A stretch of DNA of 64,000 nt from Kastovskya adunca ATA6-11-RM4 (GTDB lineage Bacteria; Cyanobacteriota; Cyanobacteriia; Cyanobacteriales; Coleofasciculaceae). Of this stretch, positions 1 to 10,100 are shown piece after piece (within the stretch, counting starts at the first letter, position 1; each line of letters begins with the position of its first letter). A program made the position numbers and the translations under genes. Where the stretch lies: contig JAHHHJ010000012.1 in assembly GCA_019359445.1 (NCBI GenBank), positions 62,001-126,000 of the forward strand, in the 5' to 3' direction. The notes beneath the pieces are model-generated. The model searched no databases. It was not told the DNA's origin and was given only the letters and a program-made list of their open reading frames with translations.

Positions 1-2167
1 TACTTGCGGTCTCGGTGTAGTTCACTAAAGACTGATGTTGAATCATCACTCCCTTTGGCTGTCCTGTCGATCCTGACGTATAGATCCCATAAACCAGATT
101 CTCAGGCGTAGCGTTGTTGACAAGATTCTCTGGACTTTCCCGGTCAATTACATCCCAATCCGCATCCAAGCAAACGACCTGAGTTTTGTTTTCGGGAAGC
201 CATTCCCTCAACCGCTCTTGGGTTAACAACAACGAGAGCTGGGCATCCTTCAGTATGAAAGCCAGACGCTCTTTCGGATACGCTGGGTCTAGTGGCAGAT
301 AAGCCCCACCCGCTTTGAGAATTCCAACAATCCCGACCACCATCTCTATAGAGCGCTCTACACAGATGCCGACAAGTACCTCTGGCTTGACGCCCAACTT
401 TTGCAAGTGGTGTGCAATTTTGTTCGCCCGTTGATTCAGCTCCCGATAGCTGAGGTACTCGTCTTCAAATACCACTGCAATAGCATCGGGTGTCTGTTCT
501 ACCTGAGCTTCAAACAACTGATGGATGCACTGACCTTGAGAATAGTTAGCTTGGGTGTTATTCCACTCTACTAATAGCTGATGCTGCTCGGCTGGTGTTA
601 ATAACTGCAAGTCCTTTAGGCGTTGCTCAGGATTAGCCACCATCCCTTCTAGCAATGTTTGGAAATGCCCCAACATGCGGGTAATCGTGGCGGCATCAAA
701 GCGTCGGCGATCGTACCAAATATCCAATGACAGCTTTGCACCAATTCCTACTACCACAGTCAGGGGGTAGTTTATTGATTCCGCAAAGCGAAATTCGCGA
801 ATATCCAAGCTTTCACTTTGCTGCGCTAAGGAAGAGTCCACAGGGTAGTTTTCAAAAACCAAAATACTCTCGAATAACGGCATCCCCCGTGGCACATCAC
901 TCCAGGCTTGGACTTCTACTAAGGGGCTGTACTCATACTGTCGAGCCTCGATTTGTTGAGCTTGCAGTTTCTTTAGCCAAGGTAGAAGAAACTCCTCAGA
1001 AGGAACGCTTGTTCGCACTGGAAGGGTATTAATAAAAATACCCACCATATTCTCGACTCCCGCTAGGTCTGTCGGACGACCAGAAGAAGTCGCCCCAAAT
1101 AGGATGTCTTCCTCGCCACTGTAACGACTCAAGAGTAAAGCGAAGGCTCCTTGTACAAGCGTGTTTAGAGTTAGCTGATGCTGCTGTGCCAGAGTTTTTA
1201 GGGCAGAGGTTGTGGCTTCAGATAGCTGGATTTGCTGCTCATCTTGGTTTTCTTGTCCGCTAGGGAGTGTTGTCAAACCCGGAGATCCCCCTAAATCCCC
1301 CTTAAAAAGGGGGACTTTGACTGAATTCTCCCCCCTTGTTAAGGGGGGCTGGGGGGGATCTGTATTTAATGGAGAAGTTTCAAAAGATGCCCTATAGGAG
1401 CCTCCAGAATTTCGGTCTACGTTGACTAAATTCTCCCCCCTTAATAAGGGGGGCTGGGGGGGATCTGCATTTAACGGGGAAGTTTCAAAACACGCCCCCT
1501 GAGAGCCTTCAGAATTTCGGTCTACGTTGAAGGAAGTCGGTGTAGTAAAACCTTTGAGATCACGCCGCCAGAAAGCCTCGGCTTGAGACAAATCTTGCTG
1601 CTGCAACCAAGCAATATAATTTGCGAAAGGTGTGGTGGGGAGTAGGGGCAAATTTTGACCTTGTTGCAGTGCGGAGTAAGCGTCAAAAACGTCTTTGAAA
1701 ACTACGGCTGTTGACCACCCATCTAGAATCAGATGGTGTTTGCTCCAGATAAATTTGTACTGATCCTCAGCCAGTTGAATCAGCGTCAAACGCATTAACG
1801 GTGGTTTGTTGATGTCAAAATCCCGTTGGCGATCGCCTTTTAGAAAATTCCTCAGCAACTCTTGTTGCTCAGTTGCCGAAACTCCCCGCCAGTCATACTG
1901 CTCCCAAGGTAAGTTTACAGACCGATAAACGACCTGAAAGGGTTGATCGCGACGTTCCCAATGAAAAGAGGTACGCAAGACTGGATGCCGCTCTATTACT
2001 AACTGCCAAGCTTGTTTAAGCACTGAGACATTCAGGGAGTTGCTAAAGGTGCAACTAATCTGAGCAACATATACTCCTGAGTTCGGTGCATAGAGGGTGT
2101 GGAAGAGTATGCCCTGCTGCATCGGCGACAGGGGATAAATGTCTTCAATATTCTTTCTATTGTCCAT
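1..2167 (-). CDS. Non-ribosomal peptide synthetase, C-A (partial, runs off the left edge)
   Basis: This is the last visible protein of the NRPS operon; only its first ~722 residues are in the window. It starts at the ATG at 2165-2167, 21 bp after the stop of the upstream NRPS. A condensation domain comes first (PLSPMQQGILFHTLY near residue 15; active motif HHLILDG near residue 145), then the start of an adenylation domain up to its phosphate-binding core (TSGSTGQPKG), just before the window edge. The C domain looks like the type that follows an epimerase (DCL), which agrees with the E domain ending the preceding protein. The A-domain specificity residues lie off the window, so the amino acid is unknown. 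Between C-domain cores, at residues ~213-295, an in-frame block of repeat-derived sequence includes two tandem 35-residue copies. I checked that this block stays open. Downstream domains, including any thioesterase, cannot be seen. Confidence 0.93.
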   Translation of the reverse strand, partial: MDNRKNIEDIYPLSPMQQGILFHTLYAPNSGVYVAQISCTFSNSLNVSVLKQAWQLVIERHPVLRTSFHWERRDQPFQVVYRSVNLPWEQYDWRGVSATEQQELLRNFLKGDRQRDFDINKPPLMRLTLIQLAEDQYKFIWSKHHLILDGWSTAVVFKDVFDAYSALQQGQNLPLLPTTPFANYIAWLQQQDLSQAEAFWRRDLKGFTTPTSFNVDRNSEGSQGACFETSPLNADPPQPPLLRGENLVNVDRNSGGSYRASFETSPLNTDPPQPPLTRGENSVKVPLFKGDLGGSPGLTTLPSGQENQDEQQIQLSEATTSALKTLAQQHQLTLNTLVQGAFALLLSRYSGEEDILFGATSSGRPTDLAGVENMVGIFINTLPVRTSVPSEEFLLPWLKKLQAQQIEARQYEYSPLVEVQAWSDVPRGMPLFESILVFENYPVDSSLAQQSESLDIREFRFAESINYPLTVVVGIGAKLSLDIWYDRRRFDAATITRMLGHFQTLLEGMVANPEQRLKDLQLLTPAEQHQLLVEWNNTQANYSQGQCIHQLFEAQVEQTPDAIAVVFEDEYLSYRELNQRANKIAHHLQKLGVKPEVLVGICVERSIEMVVGIVGILKAGGAYLPLDPAYPKERLAFILKDAQLSLLLTQERLREWLPENKTQVVCLDADWDVIDRESPENLVNNATPENLVYGIYTSGSTGQPKGVMIQHQSLVNYTETAS
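1263..1528 (-). repeat. In-frame palindromic repeats with a 105-bp tandem duplication
   Basis: Within the C domain of the partial NRPS, positions 1319-1423 and 1424-1528 are two near-identical 105-bp direct copies. Each encodes 35 residues beginning NVDRNS and containing DPPQPPL-RGEN. A third, shorter GC-rich palindrome (about 1283-1318) follows and encodes VPLFKGDLGGSPG. Each copy contains the CCCCCC...TTA-TAA...GGGGGG palindrome also found between genes elsewhere in the window. The reading frame is kept through all copies. Confidence 0.85.
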
Positions 2168-2188
2168 TTAGAGTCACCCAGGAATTAA

Positions 2189-5100
2189 CTAGAGTTCTGC
2201 AAGCAGTTCGTCCAGCTCTTTCGAGCTAAACTGCATTTGTGGGAAGTCTGAGGGCGTGTAGCCTCCAGCTTCGGGAGACTGACAGTGAGTAATTAGGTCG
2301 CGCAACGCTTCCACAAAACTCTGAGCCAGACTCTCAATCGTGCTGCGGCGATGAATGTTCTCGCTGTAATTCCAATCCAGTCGGAGTTGACCGGAAACAA
2401 TTAACCCGTTAATCACCAGCAACCGATTCCGGCTTCCCTTTGAGGTGCGTTCTTGTCCACAAGACTCTTCAGCCGGGGCAAATAGTGAGGATTCTGATAA
2501 AAGTTGGTCAAACTGCCCCAAATAGTTAAATTTCACTTCCGGCTGCGGCAACGCTTCTATTTGCTCCCGCAATTCCCGGTTTCCGTTGAGATAACGCAGC
2601 ACACCATAACCGATGCCTCGATTTGGAAGACCCCGCAGTTGCTCTTTAACTGCTTTCAGCGCCTCGACTGGGTTGGATGCGTCCCCAATATCCAACAGCA
2701 CGGGAAAATGGGTGGTAAACCAGCCAACGGTACGGGATAGGTTTACATCGTTGAAAATATCTTCTCGTCCGTGACCTTCCAGTTCCACCAGCAGGGACGG
2801 CTCACCTGTCCACTGTGCAAATGATTGTGCGAGTGCCGTCATCAATACATCGTTGATTTGGGTGCGATAGGTGGCTGGAACTTCCTGGAGTAGAGCTTGA
2901 GTTTCTTCGACACTGAGTTCTACTGATACCGTGCGCTCTGATGCCACTGTGTTGTCGCAATACTGCAAGAGAGACCTCTCCCCCAGCTCCTCTCCTGCAA
3001 GAAGAGGGGAGTCCGACTCCCCTCTTCCCTCGTAGGGAAGGGGGGCTGGGGGGGTTAGGTCAGCCTTATCTAAGTAGTATTGAGTGTTGTCGCCCCCTAC
3101 ATAGTCCACTGGCAAGCGGGGAACTGATGTTCGAGCTTGAGCCAACCAATAGTCCTGCTCTTGCTGAACAGCTTCTGAATGCGCGTAATCCCTCAGTCTT
3201 TCCGCCCAATGCTTGAACGAAGTCGTTTTGGATGGTAGGGCAATTGCTTCACCTCGACTTAGCTGTTCGTAAGCAGTTTGGAAGTCTTCCAGCAAAATTC
3301 GCCAGGAGACGCCATCAACGACTAAGTGGTGAATGACAATCAGCAGGCGTTGAGAATCACCCAGATTAAACAGAGCCACCCGCATCAGCGGTTCTTCTGA
3401 TAGGTTTAGGCTCGTTTGGAGTTCAGTTGCTGCTTCCTCGATGGCTGCTTTTTGCTGCTCTGGCGACAGTACCGACAAATCCAGGTATTGAAATGGCACC
3501 ATCCCGTTGAAATCAGCATTAATCTGTTGCCAACCGGATTCAGCCTCAACAAACCGTAGGCGCAGAGCGTCGTGGTGTTCTAGCGATCGCTGTAAAGCCT
3601 TCTGCAATAGCATTGGGTCAAGCGCTTGTTTTACTTGCAGCAAAACCGCTTGGTTCCAGTGGTGGGAGTCAGGCTGATTTTGTTCAAAAAACCAGTGCTG
3701 AATCGGGGTGAGGGGGACTGAACCCGTTACCCGCCCTTGTTCCGCCATCACACCCTGACTCAGGTTAGCCACGGCGGCGAGTTCAGCAATCGTCTGGTTT
3801 TCAAAAAGTTGCTTGGGAGCGATTTCTATGCAAACTTGATGCGCTCTAGCAACGATTTGAATGCTAATAATGGAATCGCCGCCTAATTCAAAGAAGTTGT
3901 CGTGAATGCCTACTCGCTCGACCTTCAGGACTTCCGCCCAGAGGTTTGCTAGTTTTTCCTCTGTAGGAGTGCGCGGTGGTACATAAGCCTCTTTTAACTC
4001 AGGTCGGGACGCATCTGGTGCTGGCAGCATTTGGCGATTGACTTTGCCATTGGGTGTCAACGGTAGAGCCTTGAGCTGCACGAAAAACGACGGCACCATA
4101 TATTCTGGCAACCACTCCAAGAGGAAGCTTCGCAACTCACTGCTAGTCGGAGCCGATTTGTGTTTGGGTACTACATAAGCCACTAGGCGCTTGTTGTCTG
4201 GTTCATCTTCCTGCACTATGACGGCGGTTTCACTGACGCCAGGGTGTTTCAACAAGGCGGCTTCAATCTCTCCTAGCTCAATGCGGAAGCCGTGTATCTT
4301 GACTTGGCGATCAATTCGTCCGAGAAACTCAAGGGTTCCGTCGGGTAAGTAGCGGGCTAAGTCCCCGGTTTTGTAAACCCGTCCAGAAATAAAAGGATTA
4401 TTGATGAATTTCTCGGCAGTCAGTTCTGGTCGATGCAGATAGCCGCGTGCTAACCCTGCACCGCCAATATGCAGTTCTCCTGGTACACCAATGGGAACGG
4501 GTTGCCCATTAGAGTCGAGCAGATAGATTTGGGTGTTGGGAATGGGACGACCAATGGGAACTGTGCTGCTTTGACCTAACCCCCCCAACCCCCCTTCCCT
4601 GCAAGGGCAGGGGGGAGTCCGGCTCCCCTCTCCTGCAAGGAGAGGGGCTGGGGGAGAGGTATTCCTTGCACTATTGGGAACAGTGGAAGCAAATTTGGCA
4701 ACGGATTTGGTAGTGGATAAATTGTTAGTGATTGCATAGGTAAGAACGCCGACGGTGGCTTCGGTTGGCCCGTAGTGGTTGAGAATTTGGCATTCTGGTG
4801 CTAACTGCTGAATCTGTCTGATTAAGTCCCAACTACAAGCTTCACCTCCGAGTACTAGTCGCTGGCGAGGTAGAAGTTGCTGGGGATTTTCACCAGTCAG
4901 TAGGGCTTTCAGGTGAGATGGAACAATCTTGATGCAGTCGATGGGATGGCGCTGGAAGTAGTCGGCTAGGGCTTGCGGATCAGAAGCGCGATCGCTACAT
5001 ACTATATGCAAACAACCACCACTACATAGAGCCGGGAAGATAACTGTATTACCCAAATCAGCGGCAAAGGTGGACACCGTTGCATAACTAGCACCAGTAG

Positions 5101-7027
5101 GAAGATTGATGGTTTCCTGGATGCTGTATAGATAGTTGAGAAGTTGCTGATGCTCAATAGCAACGCCTTTAGGGACACCAGTAGAACCAGAGGTGTAAAT
5201 GGCATAGACTAAGTTCTCTGGTTTAACGTCGCTAGTTGGATTGCCACTGCATTCTCGCTCTATCTTCTCCCAGTCTGTATCCAGGCAAATAATAGTTCTT
5301 TGTTCTTGGTCATTCGTCAAAAGTTCTTTGCTCTTAACCAATGACTCTTGACTAATCAGCAATGATTGAGCCTCTTGCAACCGCAGAGCAATGCCAGAAG
5401 GGGGTAAGGCGGGGTCTAAGGGAAGGTATGCTCCCCCAGCTTTGAGAATGCCGAGCAATCCGACAATCAGGTCGAGGGAACGTTCTACAAATAGCCCCAC
5501 CAACACATCCGGCTTCACTCCCAATTGTTGTAGGTAATGAGCTAGTTTGTTCGCACGAGAGTTGAGTTCGCGGTAGGTCAGTTGCTGCTCTTCAAAGACA
5601 ACAGCAATGTTATCCGGTGTCCTGGCGGCTTGGTCTTCAAATAGTTTGTGAATGCAGGCTTCTTTGGGATAATCAACAGCCGTGTGGTTGAATTCAATTA
5701 ATAGCTGCTGTCGTTCGCGATCGCTTAAAATATTTAAATTAGACGCCGCCGCTTCTGGCTTACTGATAATGCTTTCTAGTAAGGTCGAAAACCGTTCTGC
5801 CAGACGTTTAATATCATCTTCTAAAAAATAATTACTATCATATTTAAATGCAGCTACGATTGAGTCATCGTTACGATCACAGGAAAGTTTTACCTTAAAT
5901 CTCTCAAGACAGATGTAGTGTTTGGAGAGCGAAAAATGGACATTAGACTTTAAGGATTGAGATGACCATTGTTCATACTCGAAGCCAAAAGGTAAAAAGG
6001 CTACATCTATACAATGCTCCAGCTCAGTAAAGTACTCTTGCCATTCGTAAGCCTCATGAACCGATTGATTAACTTGAGCGAGCAACTCACTGAATTTAGA
6101 TTCAGCCTCGAAGTGGCAAGTTAAGGGTAAATGCTTGGCGAATAATCCTAGCGATCGCTCTAGCTCTTCATAGGGACGACCATCGAATGCCGTACCGATG
6201 ATAATATCTTGCTGTCCAGTCAGCCGCCACAGTAGAACCTGCCAACATGTTAGTAAGACTGTAGAAACCGAAGTTTCACATTTTTGAGCTATTGCTTCAA
6301 TTTTGGCAACGACATCAGGCTCAACTTTACACTCAAGAGAATTGAATTCAAATTGAGCGGGAACATTACTCAGTTTGTTCTCAAAGGGTAGAGCTAAAGT
6401 TGCTAGGGCAGAAAAATCCTGTTTGCTCCAGTATTCTTTGCCAGCTAATCCATCCTCATCTTCAAGTAATTGATTCTGCCATTCGGAAAACTGAACGTAT
6501 TGCACGACTTCATCTTCATCCGATAGTTCCTCACCTTGAAGAGAAGCGGTATAAGACTGGCTAATTTCCACCACCAGATTTTTGAGTGTTTTACCATCCG
6601 CACAAATTGCTGGCAGGCTGATGAGCAAAATATGCTTTTGGGCTGACAGTATCAGCAGGTAAAAACGTAATAAGGTTTGTTCAAAATTTAGCTCTTGCTG
6701 TCGTTCTTCCTGAAGGATTTCCTCAATTTTGAATTCCTGTTGTTTGGAATCTAAACCGCTCAGATTGATATCACGACAGCAGAGGATACTGCTATCCGCA
6801 ACGACTTGAAGCGGCGCTTTAATTCCTGGCTTGCGCTGAAAGGTTGTCCGCAGAATTTCATGCCGATTGATGACATTTTGCAGAGCTATCTTCAAAACTT
6901 CTGGATTAAGATTGCCTTCGATGAGGATAGCACCTTGAGTCTGATAAGCAAGACTATCTCGTTGCAACGACCATAGCCGCTTTTGTTGAGGAGAAAGTTG
7001 AAATCCCTCAATTATTTGAACTGCCAT
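2189..7027 (-). CDS. NRPS module: degenerate C ('interface'-like) - A (Asp-like) - PCP - E
   Basis: A 1612-residue module. The N-terminal condensation-like domain (~1-430) has LPAICADG near residue 141 where active C domains have HHxxxDG, so both histidines are missing. The A domain follows (TSGSTG ~616). Its pocket residues read K278, V299, G301, H322, V330, G331, the second half of the Asp code, but the A4 region is FAADLGNT and lacks the usual Asp235. A carrier domain (LGGDSI, Ser ~1051) and an epimerization domain (VIHHLVVDG ~1236) complete it. The upstream protein ends C-TauD, so I infer that its C domain forms the peptide bond while this degenerate domain docks the hydroxylase, giving D-beta-hydroxy-Asp. 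Repeats are inserted in frame at ~786-817 and ~1322-1351. GGAGA lies 8 nt before the ATG. A 125-bp gap separates it from the upstream gene, the longest gap inside this operon. Confidence 0.92.
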   Translation of the reverse strand: MAVQIIEGFQLSPQQKRLWSLQRDSLAYQTQGAILIEGNLNPEVLKIALQNVINRHEILRTTFQRKPGIKAPLQVVADSSILCCRDINLSGLDSKQQEFKIEEILQEERQQELNFEQTLLRFYLLILSAQKHILLISLPAICADGKTLKNLVVEISQSYTASLQGEELSDEDEVVQYVQFSEWQNQLLEDEDGLAGKEYWSKQDFSALATLALPFENKLSNVPAQFEFNSLECKVEPDVVAKIEAIAQKCETSVSTVLLTCWQVLLWRLTGQQDIIIGTAFDGRPYEELERSLGLFAKHLPLTCHFEAESKFSELLAQVNQSVHEAYEWQEYFTELEHCIDVAFLPFGFEYEQWSSQSLKSNVHFSLSKHYICLERFKVKLSCDRNDDSIVAAFKYDSNYFLEDDIKRLAERFSTLLESIISKPEAAASNLNILSDRERQQLLIEFNHTAVDYPKEACIHKLFEDQAARTPDNIAVVFEEQQLTYRELNSRANKLAHYLQQLGVKPDVLVGLFVERSLDLIVGLLGILKAGGAYLPLDPALPPSGIALRLQEAQSLLISQESLVKSKELLTNDQEQRTIICLDTDWEKIERECSGNPTSDVKPENLVYAIYTSGSTGVPKGVAIEHQQLLNYLYSIQETINLPTGASYATVSTFAADLGNTVIFPALCSGGCLHIVCSDRASDPQALADYFQRHPIDCIKIVPSHLKALLTGENPQQLLPRQRLVLGGEACSWDLIRQIQQLAPECQILNHYGPTEATVGVLTYAITNNLSTTKSVAKFASTVPNSARNTSPPAPLLAGEGSRTPPCPCREGGLGGLGQSSTVPIGRPIPNTQIYLLDSNGQPVPIGVPGELHIGGAGLARGYLHRPELTAEKFINNPFISGRVYKTGDLARYLPDGTLEFLGRIDRQVKIHGFRIELGEIEAALLKHPGVSETAVIVQEDEPDNKRLVAYVVPKHKSAPTSSELRSFLLEWLPEYMVPSFFVQLKALPLTPNGKVNRQMLPAPDASRPELKEAYVPPRTPTEEKLANLWAEVLKVERVGIHDNFFELGGDSIISIQIVARAHQVCIEIAPKQLFENQTIAELAAVANLSQGVMAEQGRVTGSVPLTPIQHWFFEQNQPDSHHWNQAVLLQVKQALDPMLLQKALQRSLEHHDALRLRFVEAESGWQQINADFNGMVPFQYLDLSVLSPEQQKAAIEEAATELQTSLNLSEEPLMRVALFNLGDSQRLLIVIHHLVVDGVSWRILLEDFQTAYEQLSRGEAIALPSKTTSFKHWAERLRDYAHSEAVQQEQDYWLAQARTSVPRLPVDYVGGDNTQYYLDKADLTPPAPLPYEGRGESDSPLLAGEELGERSLLQYCDNTVASERTVSVELSVEETQALLQEVPATYRTQINDVLMTALAQSFAQWTGEPSLLVELEGHGREDIFNDVNLSRTVGWFTTHFPVLLDIGDASNPVEALKAVKEQLRGLPNRGIGYGVLRYLNGNRELREQIEALPQPEVKFNYLGQFDQLLSESSLFAPAEESCGQERTSKGSRNRLLVINGLIVSGQLRLDWNYSENIHRRSTIESLAQSFVEALRDLITHCQSPEAGGYTPSDFPQMQFSSKELDELLAEL
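2976..3059 (-). repeat. In-frame palindromic repeat inside the E domain
   Basis: Two adjacent GC-rich palindromes, in the pattern CCCCCAGC...GCAAG...GGGG and CCTCGTAGGGAAGGGGGGCTG, encode a low-complexity stretch ([22 protein letters not shown]) between epimerization-domain motifs. The same DNA pattern occurs at 4574-4660 and 22514-22605 and in spacers. Confidence 0.8.
4574..4660 (-). repeat. In-frame palindromic repeat inside the A domain
   Basis: A double GC-rich palindrome placed between A-domain cores A5 (HYGPTEA) and A6 (VPIGRPIPN). It encodes [12 protein letters not shown] and GGLGGLGQ-type residues and keeps the frame. It lies in a surface loop region of A domains, so it is probably tolerated. 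Confidence 0.8.
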
Positions 7028-7152
7028 TAATTTCTCCTATTCTTTGTGTCTGCTCTTGTTTCGCTATTAAGACAACAAAGGAATTGAAATAGGGTAAAAG
7101 TCAAAATTCACTGATTTAATACTACTACAAAAGTCGCTGATAATTTCCTCTA

Positions 7153-10100
7153 TTAAAGATTTATCATTTCCCCCATTGCTACTACAATCTTTCGCGAACC
7201 AACATAAGGATTGCGACTATGGGCGGCCAACAAATTATCCAACATGAGGATGTCTCCTTTCTGCCAAGGAAAACTAATTTGCGACTGCTGATAGATTTCA
7301 TTAATTTCCTGGATAACTGATTCTTCAAGAGGAGAACCATCGCCGTAATAAACATTACGTGGTAGCTTTTCTTCCCCAAACAGCGACAACAGAGAATCTC
7401 GAACGGCTGAGTCTAAGAAGGATAGATGATGCAACTGAATTTGATTGAAAAAGACCAGTTCACCAGTTTTTGGGTGTTTGGCGATCGCGGGTCGAACTTG
7501 GCGAGTTCTTAACCCCTTCCCTGGAAGCCATTCAAAATCAATTCCCGCCTTGTCGCAATACTCTTCAACCACTGCTTTATCTGTGGTTCTAAAAAAGTCT
7601 TGCCAGCTTACATCTAGCCCTTCGATGTAGTTGCGGACATACATCAGCTGCTTATTAGCCAACTTTTCTCGCAGTTTTGGATCGAGAAGTTGATACATCT
7701 TCCGGCAATCTACAATTGGCGTTTCTCCACCTTGCTGCGCGGGTTGGACGCAGAAAAACCAAATTTTTAGAGGAAAACGTTGCAGGTGAGAACTTTCGTT
7801 ATGGAACAAAATGGCTTTGTCTGCCGGATAAGGAGTAGAAGCATAAACTTTTCCGCCAACGCCTTCCCGTGGTAAGTCGCCATACTCACCGAATAACTCC
7901 GGACAAATGGCTTGAGCAACCGTTTCAAATTCCGATGCTGAATTAACACTAAAGCCTCGGAAGAGAATCGCTCCGTGTTTGAGTAACTGGGTTTCTATAA
8001 ATTCGCGATCGCTTTTCGCCCAATCTACAAAATCAATTTCTCCGTCAGTGGGTTGGACTACTAAAGGTAACGTTTCCCCTGGGGTCAGGTAATCAGTTTT
8101 AATTAAGTCTCCTTGAGGCAAACTTACAGCTTTGGGTTTAACGCTTTTAAATTTGTTGAACTTGGTCTTTTTGCGTTGTTCTTGTGCTAAAAGTTGCTGT
8201 TGCTTTTCGGTTTCAGAGAGCATTTCTAGTGTCTTAATAGGGGTATCGGGTTGGGCAACAATGCTGCTCAATAGCATTTCAAAGTGACCTGACATCCGAG
8301 TGATGGTTGAGTCATCAAAAAGGTCGGTGCTGTAGTTCCAAGTCCCAACAATTCCTTGCTCCGTTTGTTCCATAAACAGAGCTAAATCAAACTTCGCCGT
8401 TCCGGTTTCAACCTCAATCGGGGTGAGGGTAAGCCCGGAAAGCTCCAAACTGGGCATGGGGGCATTTTGGAGGACAAATAACACCTGAAATAGGGGAGTA
8501 TGGTTGAGATTTCGCTCTGCACCTAGAGCCTCTACCAACTTCGCAAAGGGCACGTCTTGGTGAGCATAGGCTCCTAACGTGACTTCGCGCACCCGACGCA
8601 GCAACTCCCGGAAACTGGGGTTGCCAGATAAGTCGGTACGCAAGACTAAAAGGTTGACGAAGAAACCAATGAGTGGTTCTAGTTCGCTGCGGTTGCGGTT
8701 GGCGACATCGGTGCCGACAACGATATCGTCTTGATTGCTGTAGCGGGACAGTAGCGTCTGAAAGGCAGCCAGCAGGAGCATGAATAGAGTAACTCCTTCC
8801 TGGCGGCTGAGGGTGGCGATAGCGAAGCGCTGCTGCGAAGCGCAGATCGCATCACTCAAGTCTTTGGGAAGTACAAAGCGACTGGTAGCACCTCGAAACG
8901 TCTGAACTTCAGGACGCGAGCGATCTGTGGGTAACTTCAGCCGGGAAGGAGCGCCACCCAACTGCTGCTTCCAGTAACTTAGTTGAGCATCCAATGCTTC
9001 CCGGAGTAACCATTCCTGTTGCCACACAGCAAAGTCTGCATATTGAATGGGCAGTTCTGGGAGGGGTGAAGGTTCCCCCCTGGTAAATGCTTTGTAGAGT
9101 GCTGCGACTTCCCGGACGAGTACCCCCATTGACCAGCCATCACTAACAATGTGGTGCATCGTCAACAGCAGAATATGCTCAGTTTCGCCTAATTGCAGCA
9201 GCGTTGCTCGCAGTAATAGATCTTGCTCCAAATCGAAGGGGCGTTGAGCTTCCTCCACCGCCAGCCGTTGAATTTCAACCTGTTGCTCGGCTTCGGGTAA
9301 CTCGCGCCAATCTACTATCGGTAGCGGTAGAGTCATGCTAGGAGCGATAACCTGAATCGGTTGCTCGTTCCCCATCGCAAAGGTAGTGCGTAAGGCTTCG
9401 TGGCGGCGGACAATTTCGTTAAAACTCTGTTGCAATGCTGGCACGTTCAGCACGCCAGTCAGGCGCACGGCAGCAGAAATATTGTAAGCAGAGTTACCGG
9501 GAGCAATGCGATCGAGGAACCACAGCCGCGCTTGGGCAAAGGATAAGGGCAACTCCCCAGAACGGGAAACGGGTACTAGGGGCGGTATTTGCTGTTCCAA
9601 TTGGGTTGGACGGGTTGCCTCAATTCCTTGACTCAGTTCGGCTATAGTTGGCGATTCAAATAGACAGCGCAAGGGCAACTCCACCTGAAACGTATCCCGT
9701 ATCCGAGAGATTAGCTGAGTAGCGAGTAAGGAATGTCCTCCCAATTCAAAGAAATTATCGTCGATGCCAACTCGTTCTAGGTTGAGGACTTCTGCCCAAA
9801 GGTTTGTCAGTACTTCCTCAACCGGGGTTCGAGGTGCTACAAAGTCCGTTTCCCCTGCCAGCATCCTTGTGTCTGGCGCGGGTAAGGCACGGCGGTCTAC
9901 TTTACCATTAGGTGTCAGTGGTAGAGCAGAAAGCAGCACAAAGGCAGCAGGAATCATGTAGTCAGGTAGCTGCTTTTTCAGGAATTCCCGCAGTTCATTC
10001 GATTTTGGATTTTGCTCCCCCCTTAATAAGGGGGGGATGGGGGGGTGGGATTTTGGATTGGGGGATTGCTCATGAAGGACAATGTAGGCAACTAGGCGCT

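Noticed and set aside
1-2167. Thioesterase or terminal release domain
   Set aside because: The sequence ends within the A domain, so nothing can be said.
2941-3216. Plus-strand open frames made of PPAPLL/GGLGGLG residues inside NRPS genes
   Set aside because: The palindromic repeats are open on both strands; codon pattern and domain content support only the minus-strand genes.
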